This document shows, in pieces, positions 23,126 through 29,764 of a stretch of DNA of 29,764 bases. The stretch is from an uncultured Prevotellaceae bacterium (GTDB lineage: Bacteria > Bacteroidota > Bacteroidia > Bacteroidales > Muribaculaceae). Made by a program: the position numbers and the translations under genes. Position 1 is the first letter of the stretch; each line of letters begins with the position of its first letter. Location: the NCBI GenBank assembly GCA_937916085.1, contig CALGGO010000021.1:1-29764 (forward strand), written 5' to 3'. The notes beneath the pieces were generated by a model, which was not told where the DNA came from, did not search any database, and worked only from the letters and a program-made list of their open reading frames with translations.

Positions 23126-23133
23126 TATCTTTG
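23126..23133 (+). promoter_or_regulatory. Promoter -7 box of the porin operon
   Basis: TATCTTTG matches TAnnTTTG. Only 9 nt separate it from the ATG at 23143, so the leader is at most a few nucleotides. An upstream TTG start would lie inside this promoter. Confidence 0.6.
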
Positions 23134-23142
23134 CACACTATT

Positions 23143-25173
23143 ATGTATAAGGTGTTAAAATATAAACCACTCTTTGCGGTGTGCTTGGCGTTGCTCTGGG
23201 CTCTGGGCGTTGTGGCTCATGGGCAGGCTATTCCAGAGAATGGCGATGCAACAAGGAGTGTCCCCAAAGCCAAGAAAGTGACGATTGAGCCAAGTTACGC
23301 GTGGTCGATCAGCGAGCCGTTGGGACTTCAGTACCCATCAACCATCGACACGCTGTTCCTCAATTATCATAAGTCGTTTATCCCATCGCACCAGAGCCTT
23401 GCATGGGCGACGACGGGCAACTTTGGCGCCTCGGGACAGAACCAGATTTTCTTTGAGCGCAAGCCCACGAGCGAGTTCTTCTTTGCCGACGCCATCGAGA
23501 GCTGGCTGCCGAGCGTGGAGACGCAGCGCTACTACAACACTCGCATCCCTATGACGCTTATCTCGCATAGCACTGGCGGCAACAAATACAGCAACCAGGA
23601 CCGCACGCAGTTCACTTTCTCGGGAAATGTGGGCAAGAAGATTGAGGTAGGCGCAGGAATCGACTATATCTATTCTAAGGGCTCGTACAACTACCAGGCC
23701 GACAAGAATTTCCGCTGGAGCCTCTTTGGCAGCTATATGGGTGACCGTTATGAGATGCAGACCTTCTTCAACAGCTACAACTACCTGGGCAAGGAGAACG
23801 GCGGCATTATGGACGACCTCTACATCACCGACCCCGCCAAGGTGCAGGGCGGTGAGACCAAGGTTGATAACAAGAGCATACCCACTTGTCTCACAGCGTC
23901 TCACAGCAAGCTCACAGGCACCGAGGTTTACCTCAATCAGAGCTACAAAGTGGGGCACTATAAGTACCAGCGTGACTCGGTGACCGACACCATCATAGGT
24001 AGAACCTACATCCCCGTGACACGGTTTGTGTGGACTGCCGACTTCAAGACCACTAAGCACTTGTACCTCAACAGCAGCTCTGCCGACGACGCGTCTTATT
24101 TCGAAAACACTTATCTCTCGCTGACGGGCACCGACGAGGCCACACGCATGTGGCGGCTGCGCAACACGCTGGGCGTGGCGTTGCTCGAGGGCTTCAACAA
24201 ATATGCCAAATTTGGCTTCTCGGTATATGCCACTCACGAGGTGCGCAGCTATAAGCAGGTGGTTGACAGCGTGAGCGGCACCGAATTGCCAGAAGGCCTT
24301 GATGAGCTGCCGGTGTCGGTTCCTGCCAAGAAGACTCAGCAGCTGATTTGGGTGGGCGGACAGCTTACCAAGCAGCAAGGCTCGATATTGACTTACGGCG
24401 CTACGGCGCAGTTTGGCGTGATGGGTGACGTGGCTGGCGACATCGATGTGGAGGGAAACATACGCACGCGTTTCAAACTCTTTGGCGACACAGTGTCGCT
24501 CAAGGCCTACGGCTATTTTAAGAATCTGGAGGCTCCTTACCTGCTCAAGCAGTTTATTTCTAACCATTATGCTTGGGACAACAGCTTCTCCAAGACACAA
24601 CGCATAAGAGTGGGCGGACGTCTCGACCTGCCGTGGATTTACACCAACATCAACGTGGGTTATGAGACGCTGAACAACTATATCTATTTCAATTCCAGTG
24701 CTTTGCCCGAGCAGAGCGGCTCTGCCGTGCATGTGTTCAACGCCTCGCTGAGCAATCATCTGGGGTTTGGCATTTTCAACTGGGACAACGATGTTGTATA
24801 TCAGACATCCTCAAGCGCCGAGGTACTGCCGTTACCCAAATTTGCCTTATTCAGTAATATGTACCTGAAATTCAAGGTGGCAAAGGTCCTTGATGTGCAG
24901 ATTGGCGTGGATTGCAACTACTACACCAAGTATTACGCGCCCAATTACAACCCCGCCACGATGACCTTCTACAACCAGAACGAGGTGGAGTGCGGCAATT
25001 TCGCCTTTGCCGACGTTTATGCCAACTTCAAGTTGAAGAAAGCGCGCTTTTATGTGATGTACAGTCATGCCAACAAGGGTTTGGTGGGCGGCAACAACTA
25101 CTTCTCGATGCCTCATTATCCCTTGAATCCTGGGCGTTTCCAATTTGGAGTGTCGGTTGATTTTGTGAATTAA
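23143..25173 (+). CDS. Putative outer-membrane porin (Porin_10 type)
   Basis: The product is 676 residues from the ATG at 23143. The signal peptide is MYKVLKYKPLFAVCLALLWALG with cleavage after AHGQA. The rest is a beta-rich outer-membrane barrel with regular aromatic strands (GAGIDYIYSKGSYNYQ, FGSYMGDRYEMQ, YAKFGFSVYATHEV) and a C-terminal strand ending FGVSVDFVN, with a terminal aromatic-type girdle. Early motifs YPSTIDTLFLNYH and TGNFGASGQNQIFFERK are characteristic of the Bacteroidales putative porin family. The solute is unknown. It is followed after one base by a membrane-anchored solute-binding protein, a pairing suggesting a joint envelope uptake or sensing role. An in-frame TTG at 23122 is rejected because it sits in the promoter. 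Confidence 0.88.
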   Translation: MYKVLKYKPLFAVCLALLWALGVVAHGQAIPENGDATRSVPKAKKVTIEPSYAWSISEPLGLQYPSTIDTLFLNYHKSFIPSHQSLAWATTGNFGASGQNQIFFERKPTSEFFFADAIESWLPSVETQRYYNTRIPMTLISHSTGGNKYSNQDRTQFTFSGNVGKKIEVGAGIDYIYSKGSYNYQADKNFRWSLFGSYMGDRYEMQTFFNSYNYLGKENGGIMDDLYITDPAKVQGGETKVDNKSIPTCLTASHSKLTGTEVYLNQSYKVGHYKYQRDSVTDTIIGRTYIPVTRFVWTADFKTTKHLYLNSSSADDASYFENTYLSLTGTDEATRMWRLRNTLGVALLEGFNKYAKFGFSVYATHEVRSYKQVVDSVSGTELPEGLDELPVSVPAKKTQQLIWVGGQLTKQQGSILTYGATAQFGVMGDVAGDIDVEGNIRTRFKLFGDTVSLKAYGYFKNLEAPYLLKQFISNHYAWDNSFSKTQRIRVGGRLDLPWIYTNINVGYETLNNYIYFNSSALPEQSGSAVHVFNASLSNHLGFGIFNWDNDVVYQTSSSAEVLPLPKFALFSNMYLKFKVAKVLDVQIGVDCNYYTKYYAPNYNPATMTFYNQNEVECGNFAFADVYANFKLKKARFYVMYSHANKGLVGGNNYFSMPHYPLNPGRFQFGVSVDFVN

Positions 25174-25174
25174 C

Positions 25175-26029
25175 ATGCCTAACATATTTCCTAAGATGCT
25201 AAAGAAGATTTCACAGATAAAGAAATGGCAACTCGTCCTTTATGCCGTGCTGCTTGTTATGGTTGTGGGGCTGATGTTCTCGCTCAAGAACTGCGGCAAG
25301 GAGCCGACGCAGGTCATTGGCAACAACCGCACTGACCAGGCTAGCGGTGGCGACACCATTGATGTGGCGATAGAGTATTCTCCGTTGTCTTATTACACCT
25401 ACGGCGACACCACTGGAGGGTTCTATTATGAGTTGATAAACCTGATGTCGGAGGATAGTGGCATGAAGGTGAAGTTTCATCCCATAGTTAGTCTTAACAC
25501 AGCCCTTGAGGGCTTAGAAAAGGGCGTTTATGACTTGGTAGCGGCGCAGTTTCCGGTGACAAGGGAGAACAAGGAAAACTATCTTTTCACCGAAGCCATA
25601 TATCTCGACAAGCAGGTGCTTGTGCAGCGCAACAACGGCGGCATTGCCATACGCTCGCAGCTCGACTTGGCGGGCGACACGGTGACCATCGTCAAGGGCT
25701 CTCCCATGCGTGACCGCATCATGAGTCTGTCGCGCGAGATTGGCGACACAATCTATGTCATCTCTGACCCAGAATATGGTCCCGAGCAGCTTTTCATGAT
25801 GGTGGCGAGTGGCGACATCAAGTATGCCGTCATCAACGAGACGATAGCTCGCAAGATGGCGGCTTCTCACCCCAATGTTGATATCTCTCAGGCTATCAGT
25901 TTCTCGCAGTTCCAGTCGTTTTTTATGAAAAAAGACAACACAGAGCTTAAGAAACAACTCGACGAGAGCATCAAAGCAGCAAAGAAACTGCCGCAATACA
26001 ACGAGCTGATAAAGAAGTATTTTTATTGA
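25175..26029 (+). CDS. Membrane-anchored solute-binding protein (SBP_bac_3 / MltF N-domain-like)
   Basis: The 284-residue product has an N-terminal hydrophobic anchor at about 19-36 (LVLYAVLLVMVVGLMFSL) followed by Cys40. The residues before that Cys (LKN) do not form a good lipobox, so a signal anchor is preferred over a lipoprotein. From residue 60 it is a type II periplasmic binding fold of the amino-acid-binding family: DVAIEYSPLSYYTYGD, GFYYELINLMSEDSG, GVYDLVAAQFPVTRENKENYLFTEAIY, DLAGDTVTIVKGS and the helix VASGDIKYAVINE. This matches the N-terminal half of MltF, but there is no lytic transglycosylase domain. It starts one base after the porin stop codon, so translation is coupled. No ABC permease or ATPase is nearby. 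Confidence 0.82.
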   Translation: MPNIFPKMLKKISQIKKWQLVLYAVLLVMVVGLMFSLKNCGKEPTQVIGNNRTDQASGGDTIDVAIEYSPLSYYTYGDTTGGFYYELINLMSEDSGMKVKFHPIVSLNTALEGLEKGVYDLVAAQFPVTRENKENYLFTEAIYLDKQVLVQRNNGGIAIRSQLDLAGDTVTIVKGSPMRDRIMSLSREIGDTIYVISDPEYGPEQLFMMVASGDIKYAVINETIARKMAASHPNVDISQAISFSQFQSFFMKKDNTELKKQLDESIKAAKKLPQYNELIKKYFY

Positions 26030-26051
26030 AAGAGGACAAGAGGATGGAGCT

Positions 26052-26081
26052 AACAAGCTTGCAAGGAACAAGCTTACAAGG
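26052..26081. repeat. 15-bp tandem duplication
   Basis: AACAAGCTTGCAAGG is followed directly by AACAAGCTTACAAGG, one difference. It lies just after the porin operon. Confidence 0.7.
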
Positions 26082-26143
26082 CAATGGTAGTTGTCGCAGC
26101 ACTACACTTGCCTCGTCAGCTAGTTAGCTCGTCATCTAAAACG

Positions 26144-26190
26144 AGCCTCGGTGGTGTTGAGTAGTGCGCCGCACCGCGGCGTTCGCCTCT
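26144..26190 (+). repeat. Palindromic intergenic element, copy A
   Basis: Bases 26147-26172 are an exact 26-bp reverse complement of 27714-27739. The element continues through the GC hairpin GCGCCGCACCGCGGCG into TTCGCC. It sits 26 bp upstream of the AGCS start codon. Confidence 0.8.
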
Positions 26191-26215
26191 CCCCTCTAAC
26201 TAAAAACTACCCCCC

Positions 26216-27658
26216 ATGTTTCACCAGATTACCGAATTTCTGTCAAAAGAAGGCTGGCTCAATGAGCACATTAATCTCGTAAATGAATTTATTTGGGATT
26301 GGAACTGGCACAGCATCATTGTTGTGCTGGTGGTGTGTGGCATCTATTTTACCCTACGCACTCGCTTTGTGCAGTTCAGGATGTTTCCTGAGATGTGCCG
26401 CCTCCTAGTAGAGCCGTCGCCCAAAGGCAGGGAGAAGCGCCATGTGTCGTCGTTCCAGGCGTTTGCCGTCTCGGTGGCGACTCGCGTTGGCACTGGCAAC
26501 TTGGCTGGCGTGGCAGGGGCTATAGCCATTGGCGGACCCGGCGCGGTGTTCTGGATGTGGCTCATCGCCCTCATTGGCTCGGCTACTGCTTTTGTGGAAT
26601 CCACACTGGCTCAGCTCTTCAAGCGCCGCTCCGAGGATTCGTTCATAGGTGGTCCCGCCTATTATATTCTGCACGGCTTGCACAGCCGCTGGATGTCGGC
26701 TCTCTTTGCCGTGCTGCTGATACTCACCTTTGGCTTGTCCTACAACTCTATCCAGAGCAACACTATAGCCGGCGCCATGCAGCAGACGTTTAATTTTGAC
26801 CCGGCAATCATTGGTCTTGTCCTTAGTGCTTTTGCTCTCGTGATAGTCTTTGGTGGCATCCAGCGCATTGCCAAGTTCAGCAGTGTGATAGTGCCAGTGA
26901 TGGCGATAGGGTATCTTATCCTTGCGATAGTGGTCCTCTCGATGAACTATGAGAAGATTCCCGATATGTTCGTGCTTATCGTGAAGAGCGCCTTTGGTCT
27001 CGGTCCCGCCGCGGGAGGCTTGGTAGGGGCAGCGATGAGTAATGGCATCAAGCGCGGGCTCTTCAGCAACGAGGCTGGTGAGGGCTCCGCTCCCCATGCC
27101 GCCGCCACGGCATCGGTGACGCACCCCGCGAAGCAAGGCTTGATACAGGCGCTTGGGGTGTTTACCGACACCTTGCTGGTGTGCTCCTGCACGGCATTCA
27201 TCATTTTGATTAGCGGACTTTATAACAGCGGAGCTCAAGGCATAGAGCTCACGCAAAATGCCCTGGAGTCGCAAATCGGTGCGGTGGGGCAGATTTTTGT
27301 CACTATAGCGATTTTGTTCTTCGCTTTCAGCAGCATCATCGGCAACTACTACTATGGCGAGGCCAATATCATGTTCCTCACTCGCAAGAAATGGGTGCTG
27401 CAAGTGTTTAGAGTCCTCTCGGGGGGCGTGATGGTGATGATGGGAGCCTTGGCGAGCCTTGACGTGGTGTGGAGTCTCGGAGAGGTGTTTATGGCAATCC
27501 TCACCCTGTGCAACCTTGTGGCGATAGTGCTGCTCGGCAAATATGCCTTCAAGCTCCTTGCCGACTACCGCGACCAAAAGAAGCGCGGCATCAAGAGCCC
27601 CACATTCAAGAAATCCCTGTTCCCGAAAATAGAGAACGACCTCGACGCTTGGGAGTGA
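26216..27658 (+). CDS. AGCS family sodium:alanine/glycine symporter
   Basis: This 480-residue integral membrane protein is of the amino acid-polyamine-organocation-like AGCS family, which imports Ala or Gly (sometimes Gln) with Na+. Recognised segments: RTRFVQFRMFPEM (about 43-55), the hallmark TRVGTGNLAGVAGAIAIGGPGAVFWMW (about 88-114), FIGGPAYYILHGL, and FSNEAGEGSAPHAAATA with the preceding GLVGAAMSNGIKRG, which shape the substrate and Na+ sites. About eleven helices; basic C-terminal tail. No clear TAnnTTTG box is near (a weak TACACTTG lies at 26103-26110). It is bracketed by inverted copies of the palindromic element, upstream at 26147 and downstream at 27714. Confidence 0.94.
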   Translation: MFHQITEFLSKEGWLNEHINLVNEFIWDWNWHSIIVVLVVCGIYFTLRTRFVQFRMFPEMCRLLVEPSPKGREKRHVSSFQAFAVSVATRVGTGNLAGVAGAIAIGGPGAVFWMWLIALIGSATAFVESTLAQLFKRRSEDSFIGGPAYYILHGLHSRWMSALFAVLLILTFGLSYNSIQSNTIAGAMQQTFNFDPAIIGLVLSAFALVIVFGGIQRIAKFSSVIVPVMAIGYLILAIVVLSMNYEKIPDMFVLIVKSAFGLGPAAGGLVGAAMSNGIKRGLFSNEAGEGSAPHAAATASVTHPAKQGLIQALGVFTDTLLVCSCTAFIILISGLYNSGAQGIELTQNALESQIGAVGQIFVTIAILFFAFSSIIGNYYYGEANIMFLTRKKWVLQVFRVLSGGVMVMMGALASLDVVWSLGEVFMAILTLCNLVAIVLLGKYAFKLLADYRDQKKRGIKSPTFKKSLFPKIENDLDAWE

Positions 27659-27699
27659 TACCTGTTTTTATAGAAAGTGATAAAGTGACGAGCGAACGA

Positions 27700-27741
27700 G
27701 TGAACACCGCAGAGCGGCGCACTACTCAACACCACCGAGAC
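27700..27741 (-). repeat. Palindromic intergenic element, copy B
   Basis: Inverse-oriented copy of 26144-26190, exact over 26 bp (27714-27739), with a changed hairpin loop. The octamer array begins directly at its outer edge. Confidence 0.8.
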
Positions 27742-27924
27742 TTGTCCTCTCGTCCTCTTGTTCTCTTGTCCTCTTGTTCTCTTGTCCTCTTGTTCTCTTG
27801 TCCTCTTGTTCTCTTGTTTTCTTGTCCTCTTGTCCTCTTGTTCTCTTGTTCTCTTGTCCTCTTGTTTTCTTGTCCTCTTGTCCTCTTGTTCTCTTGTTTT
27901 CTTGTCCTCTTGTCCTCTTGTTCT
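27741..27924. repeat. Octamer array CTTGTCCT/CTTGTTCT, 23 units
   Basis: Twenty-three consecutive 8-bp units vary only at the second-last pyrimidines (CTTGTCCT, CTTGTTCT, CTTGTTTT), with one CTCGTCCT. The block CCT, CCT, TCT, TTT types recurs as a 32-bp higher-order unit. One strand is nearly all pyrimidine plus G. It ends 5 bp before the stop codon of the AtoE-like gene. Confidence 0.95.
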
Positions 27925-27929
27925 CTATT

Positions 27930-29306
27930 TTACATTGCCCAAAGCAGCATGCCGGCGCAGATGATGACACCGGTTACGAGAAGGTCGATGAGGCAGTAGC
28001 CCATGATGTCCTTCGCGTCGAGGCGCGCTATTGCCAAGGCTGGCAGCGCCCAGAAGGGCTGTATGAGATTAGTCCATGCGTCACCCCATGAGATTGCCAT
28101 TCCCGTCAAGCCAGGATCCACACCGAGGTTGGCGCCCGCGGTGAACATAATGGGAGCCTGCACAGCCCAATGCCCGCCACCGCTGGGCACAAAGAGGTTG
28201 AGCACTGCGGCGCAAAGGAAGGTGAGCAACGGATAGGTGACGGAGTTGCTGACTTGGATGCAAGCGTTCGCCATCACACCACCTAAGCTGATGCCGCTCA
28301 CCCCGACGCCCGTAACGATGCCCATGATGCCGGCATAGAAGGGGAACTGCAATATGATGCCGGCGGCACCGGTGGTAGCTTTCCCGAAGGCATGCACGTA
28401 ATCGACTGGCGTGCGATGCAGTACAAGCCCCAGCGCGAGGAATATCATGATCACCCCGCCAATGTCTAGACTAGCGTCGTTCACGGCGAGATGTATCACG
28501 AGATATGCCACGAGCATCAGCGCCACGAGCCACGAGAGCAATCTGCTCTGCTCGAGCCGTTGTGCAGGGGTCTTGGTGGTGGAGGAAACTTCGGTCACTA
28601 TATTGTCATTGTCCTTCAGCAGGGCGGGGTCGATGGTGAGGACGCCTTGCTTGGGGTGCATCAAGGTGTTGGCGACGGTGATGCCCATTATCACAAAGAG
28701 CACTGTCACCAGGTTGTGCCAGTCGAAGATGGTTTGCGACATAGGCACTGGGGAGGTGAGAGCACCATCGGTAGCCATAGCGAGCGACTCGCCAGGGGTC
28801 GCCATGGTGAGGGGGATGGAACCCGAGGTGCCCGCATGCCACACCACGAAGCCGCTGTAGGCCGATGCGATAAGAAGCCGGTAATCGACATCTGAACGCT
28901 GACGCGCTATCGCCTTGGCAAACACTACGCCTACGATCAGTCCAAAGCCCCAGTTGATCCAGCATGATATTGCCGACACCACAGTCACAAGAGCTATTGC
29001 CGCTGGGGCACTCTGGGGCAGACGCGCCATCGCGTTGATGCCGCGCTTGATAACCGGTGCCGCCGCCAAGGTCGAGCCACACACTAGTACCAGAGCCATC
29101 TGCATGGCAAACTCCAACAAATTCCACACGCCGTCACCCCAGTGCTCAACCACCTCTAGGGGAGACTGGTGACACAACGGCATCGCCACCAGCGCAGCCA
29201 CGAAAGTGAGCAGTATTGCGAAGATGAACGGCTCGGGCAACCAGCGTTGCACTAGTCGCACGCAGAATTTAATCATTTGAGACCATTTGTTTCCACTGAA
29301 AATCAT
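27930..29306 (-). CDS. atoE: AtoE-like short-chain fatty acid transporter
   Basis: From ATG 29306-29304 (AAAGGA five bases upstream) the protein is 458 residues; the next Met at 29276 (MIKFCVRLVQRWLPEPFIF) gives 448 and aligns best with the AtoE N-terminus, so either is possible. A start at 29345 is excluded because it lies in the promoter. The multi-pass protein has VRLVQRWLPEPFIFAILLTF, LEFAMQMALVLVCG, INWGFGLIVGVVFAKAIA, YSGFVVWHAGTSGSIPLTMATPG and VPSGGGHWAVQAP (late conserved region), typical of the family moving acetoacetate, butyrate and related acids. No butyrate or acetoacetate catabolic genes are next to it. The stop codon is 5 bp from a large octamer array. Confidence 0.9.
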   Translation of the reverse strand: MIFSGNKWSQMIKFCVRLVQRWLPEPFIFAILLTFVAALVAMPLCHQSPLEVVEHWGDGVWNLLEFAMQMALVLVCGSTLAAAPVIKRGINAMARLPQSAPAAIALVTVVSAISCWINWGFGLIVGVVFAKAIARQRSDVDYRLLIASAYSGFVVWHAGTSGSIPLTMATPGESLAMATDGALTSPVPMSQTIFDWHNLVTVLFVIMGITVANTLMHPKQGVLTIDPALLKDNDNIVTEVSSTTKTPAQRLEQSRLLSWLVALMLVAYLVIHLAVNDASLDIGGVIMIFLALGLVLHRTPVDYVHAFGKATTGAAGIILQFPFYAGIMGIVTGVGVSGISLGGVMANACIQVSNSVTYPLLTFLCAAVLNLFVPSGGGHWAVQAPIMFTAGANLGVDPGLTGMAISWGDAWTNLIQPFWALPALAIARLDAKDIMGYCLIDLLVTGVIICAGMLLWAM

Positions 29307-29342
29307 AAATGTCCTTTGATGTTTTTGAATGATAGTGAGCTG

Positions 29343-29350
29343 CAAAATTA
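29343..29350 (-). promoter_or_regulatory. Promoter -7 box of the AtoE-like gene
   Basis: Minus-strand TAATTTTG matches TAnnTTTG and predicts a start near 29337, downstream of the rejected ATG at 29345. Confidence 0.6.
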
Positions 29351-29764
29351 CTCATTTTATAAATATAAACATGTCTCGGGGACGAAAAAGTTTAATTTTT
29401 CGCTCTCACAGGGGCGTCAGAGGTGCGTTAAAGCAACAGCCCTACGGACATTCACATGCCCGCAGGACTTTACTAACTACTAATCAGTCCATGCGTTGAA
29501 CTGAAAAGATGGTGCAAAGATAACACTTTTTGTTTTTTTTTTACAAATATTAAAAATTTCTTTGTAACTTTGCCGAAAATTCGCGAGGAAAAAATGACCA
29601 CATTTGTTCACAAAAGATGAGTTCCTGTATGCAACTTATTGTGTACTAGGAATTTTTTGTTTTTAGAGGGACTGTTCATTTAGGTAATAATAAATCGAGA
29701 ATAAATAACTAGGGATATTCAGTTAATGCGCTTCAATGGGAGCTCCTCAACCTGTTGAGAGTGC
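29351..29764. other. Spacer without a clear gene; leader or small-RNA candidate
   Basis: No long reading frame exists. 29400-29490 is GC-richer than its surroundings and could be structured. A promoter at 29565-29572 drives plus-strand transcription into DNA with only very short frames (8 codons at 29594, 10 codons near 29617). A frame open at the window edge begins at ATG 29736 (MGAPQPVES), too short to judge. Confidence 0.5.
29565..29572 (+). promoter_or_regulatory. Plus-strand promoter -7 box without an assigned gene
   Basis: TAACTTTG is an exact TAnnTTTG match in an AT-rich setting. What it transcribes lies partly beyond the window. Confidence 0.5.

Larger units (their letters stand above)
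22666..23142. other. Spacer with two heptamer arrays and a palindromic element, no gene
   Basis: Between divergent htrA and the porin gene lie the purine-rich array (22861-22945), a copy of the palindromic element (22959-22995) and the GATCCCC array (23015-23063). No reading frame here is convincing. Confidence 0.65.

Noticed and set aside
23338..24759. 473-codon frame antisense to the porin gene
   Set aside because: The sense frame has a signal peptide, promoter and family motifs; the antisense product is a Leu/Val/His-rich shadow.
26405..27577. 390-codon frame antisense to the AGCS symporter
   Set aside because: It is a His/Arg-rich shadow of a clear membrane protein.
26144..27741. Composite transposon carrying the AGCS gene
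   Set aside because: There is an inverted pair but no transposase and no target-site duplication that I could recognise; kept only as a finding.
27741..27924. CRISPR array
   Set aside because: Units of 8 bp are contiguous without spacers; the same holds for the heptamer arrays, and no cas gene is present.
27722..27999. Reading frames through the octamer array on both strands
   Set aside because: They are translations of an 8-bp tandem repeat, with no start signals.
29307..29345. ATG at 29345 as start of the AtoE-like protein
   Set aside because: It lies within the TAATTTTG promoter box (29343-29350), so it would not be in the mRNA.
29391..29520. tRNA, tmRNA or known riboswitch
   Set aside because: No T-loop, tag frame or known aptamer core could be identified by eye.

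Overview
The window reads as chromosomal DNA of a gut-type Bacteroidales (Bacteroidota), probably Muribaculaceae- or Prevotellaceae-like; the family is inference. Support: upstream boxes fit the Bacteroidota promoter TAnnTTTG, Shine-Dalgarno sequences are mostly weak, and several genes belong to Bacteroidales-typical families (putative porin of the Porin_10 type, DUF4494, long LptF/LptG permease, dockerin-tailed secreted protein, 7TM-AraC regulator). There is no rRNA, tRNA, CRISPR array, insertion sequence or prophage that I can support.

Layout. 1-181: 5' end of a lipoprotein gene (minus). 182-917: repeat-rich spacer with a run of six small hairpins. 918-3640: MalY/PatB aminotransferase and MATE efflux pump (minus). 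3641-4193: spacer with palindromes and the ompA terminator. 4194-9068: OmpA-like outer membrane protein, transketolase and FucP-like transporter (all minus, each with its own promoter). 9169-10401: DUF4494 gene followed by yggS (minus). 10878-11471: yigZ (plus). 11628-14968: a divergent pair, a large secreted dockerin protein (minus) and a membrane-embedded AraC-type regulator (plus). 15089-16815: NlpC/P60-like secreted hydrolase overlapping an acyl-ACP thioesterase by 4 nt (minus). 17038-21024: operon of PHP-type phosphotyrosine phosphatase, LptF/LptG permease and ribBA (plus). 21151-22665: HtrA/DegQ protease (minus). 23143-26029: porin and membrane-anchored solute-binding protein, 1 nt apart (plus). 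26216-27658: AGCS sodium:amino acid symporter (plus). 27930-29306: AtoE-like short-chain fatty acid transporter (minus). 29307-29764: a spacer with a strong plus-strand promoter and no clear gene.

Two themes stand out. The first is the 13671-13870 divergent region. It holds two 17-bp direct repeats offset by 21 bp, the geometry of AraC I1-I2 half-sites, between the secreted lectin-like dockerin protein and the 7TM-AraC regulator, whose own promoter implies a leaderless mRNA. This looks like a self-contained membrane-sensor and secreted-effector module.

The second is the intergenic DNA. Many spacers carry short tandem arrays whose unit length is 7 bp (or 14) although the unit sequences differ, plus one 23-unit octamer array. 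Other spacers carry short-stem hairpins, a palindromic element that inverts around the AGCS gene, and a 39-bp element that supplies stop codons to genes on either strand. Some arrays reach into promoters, ribosome-binding regions or coding ends.
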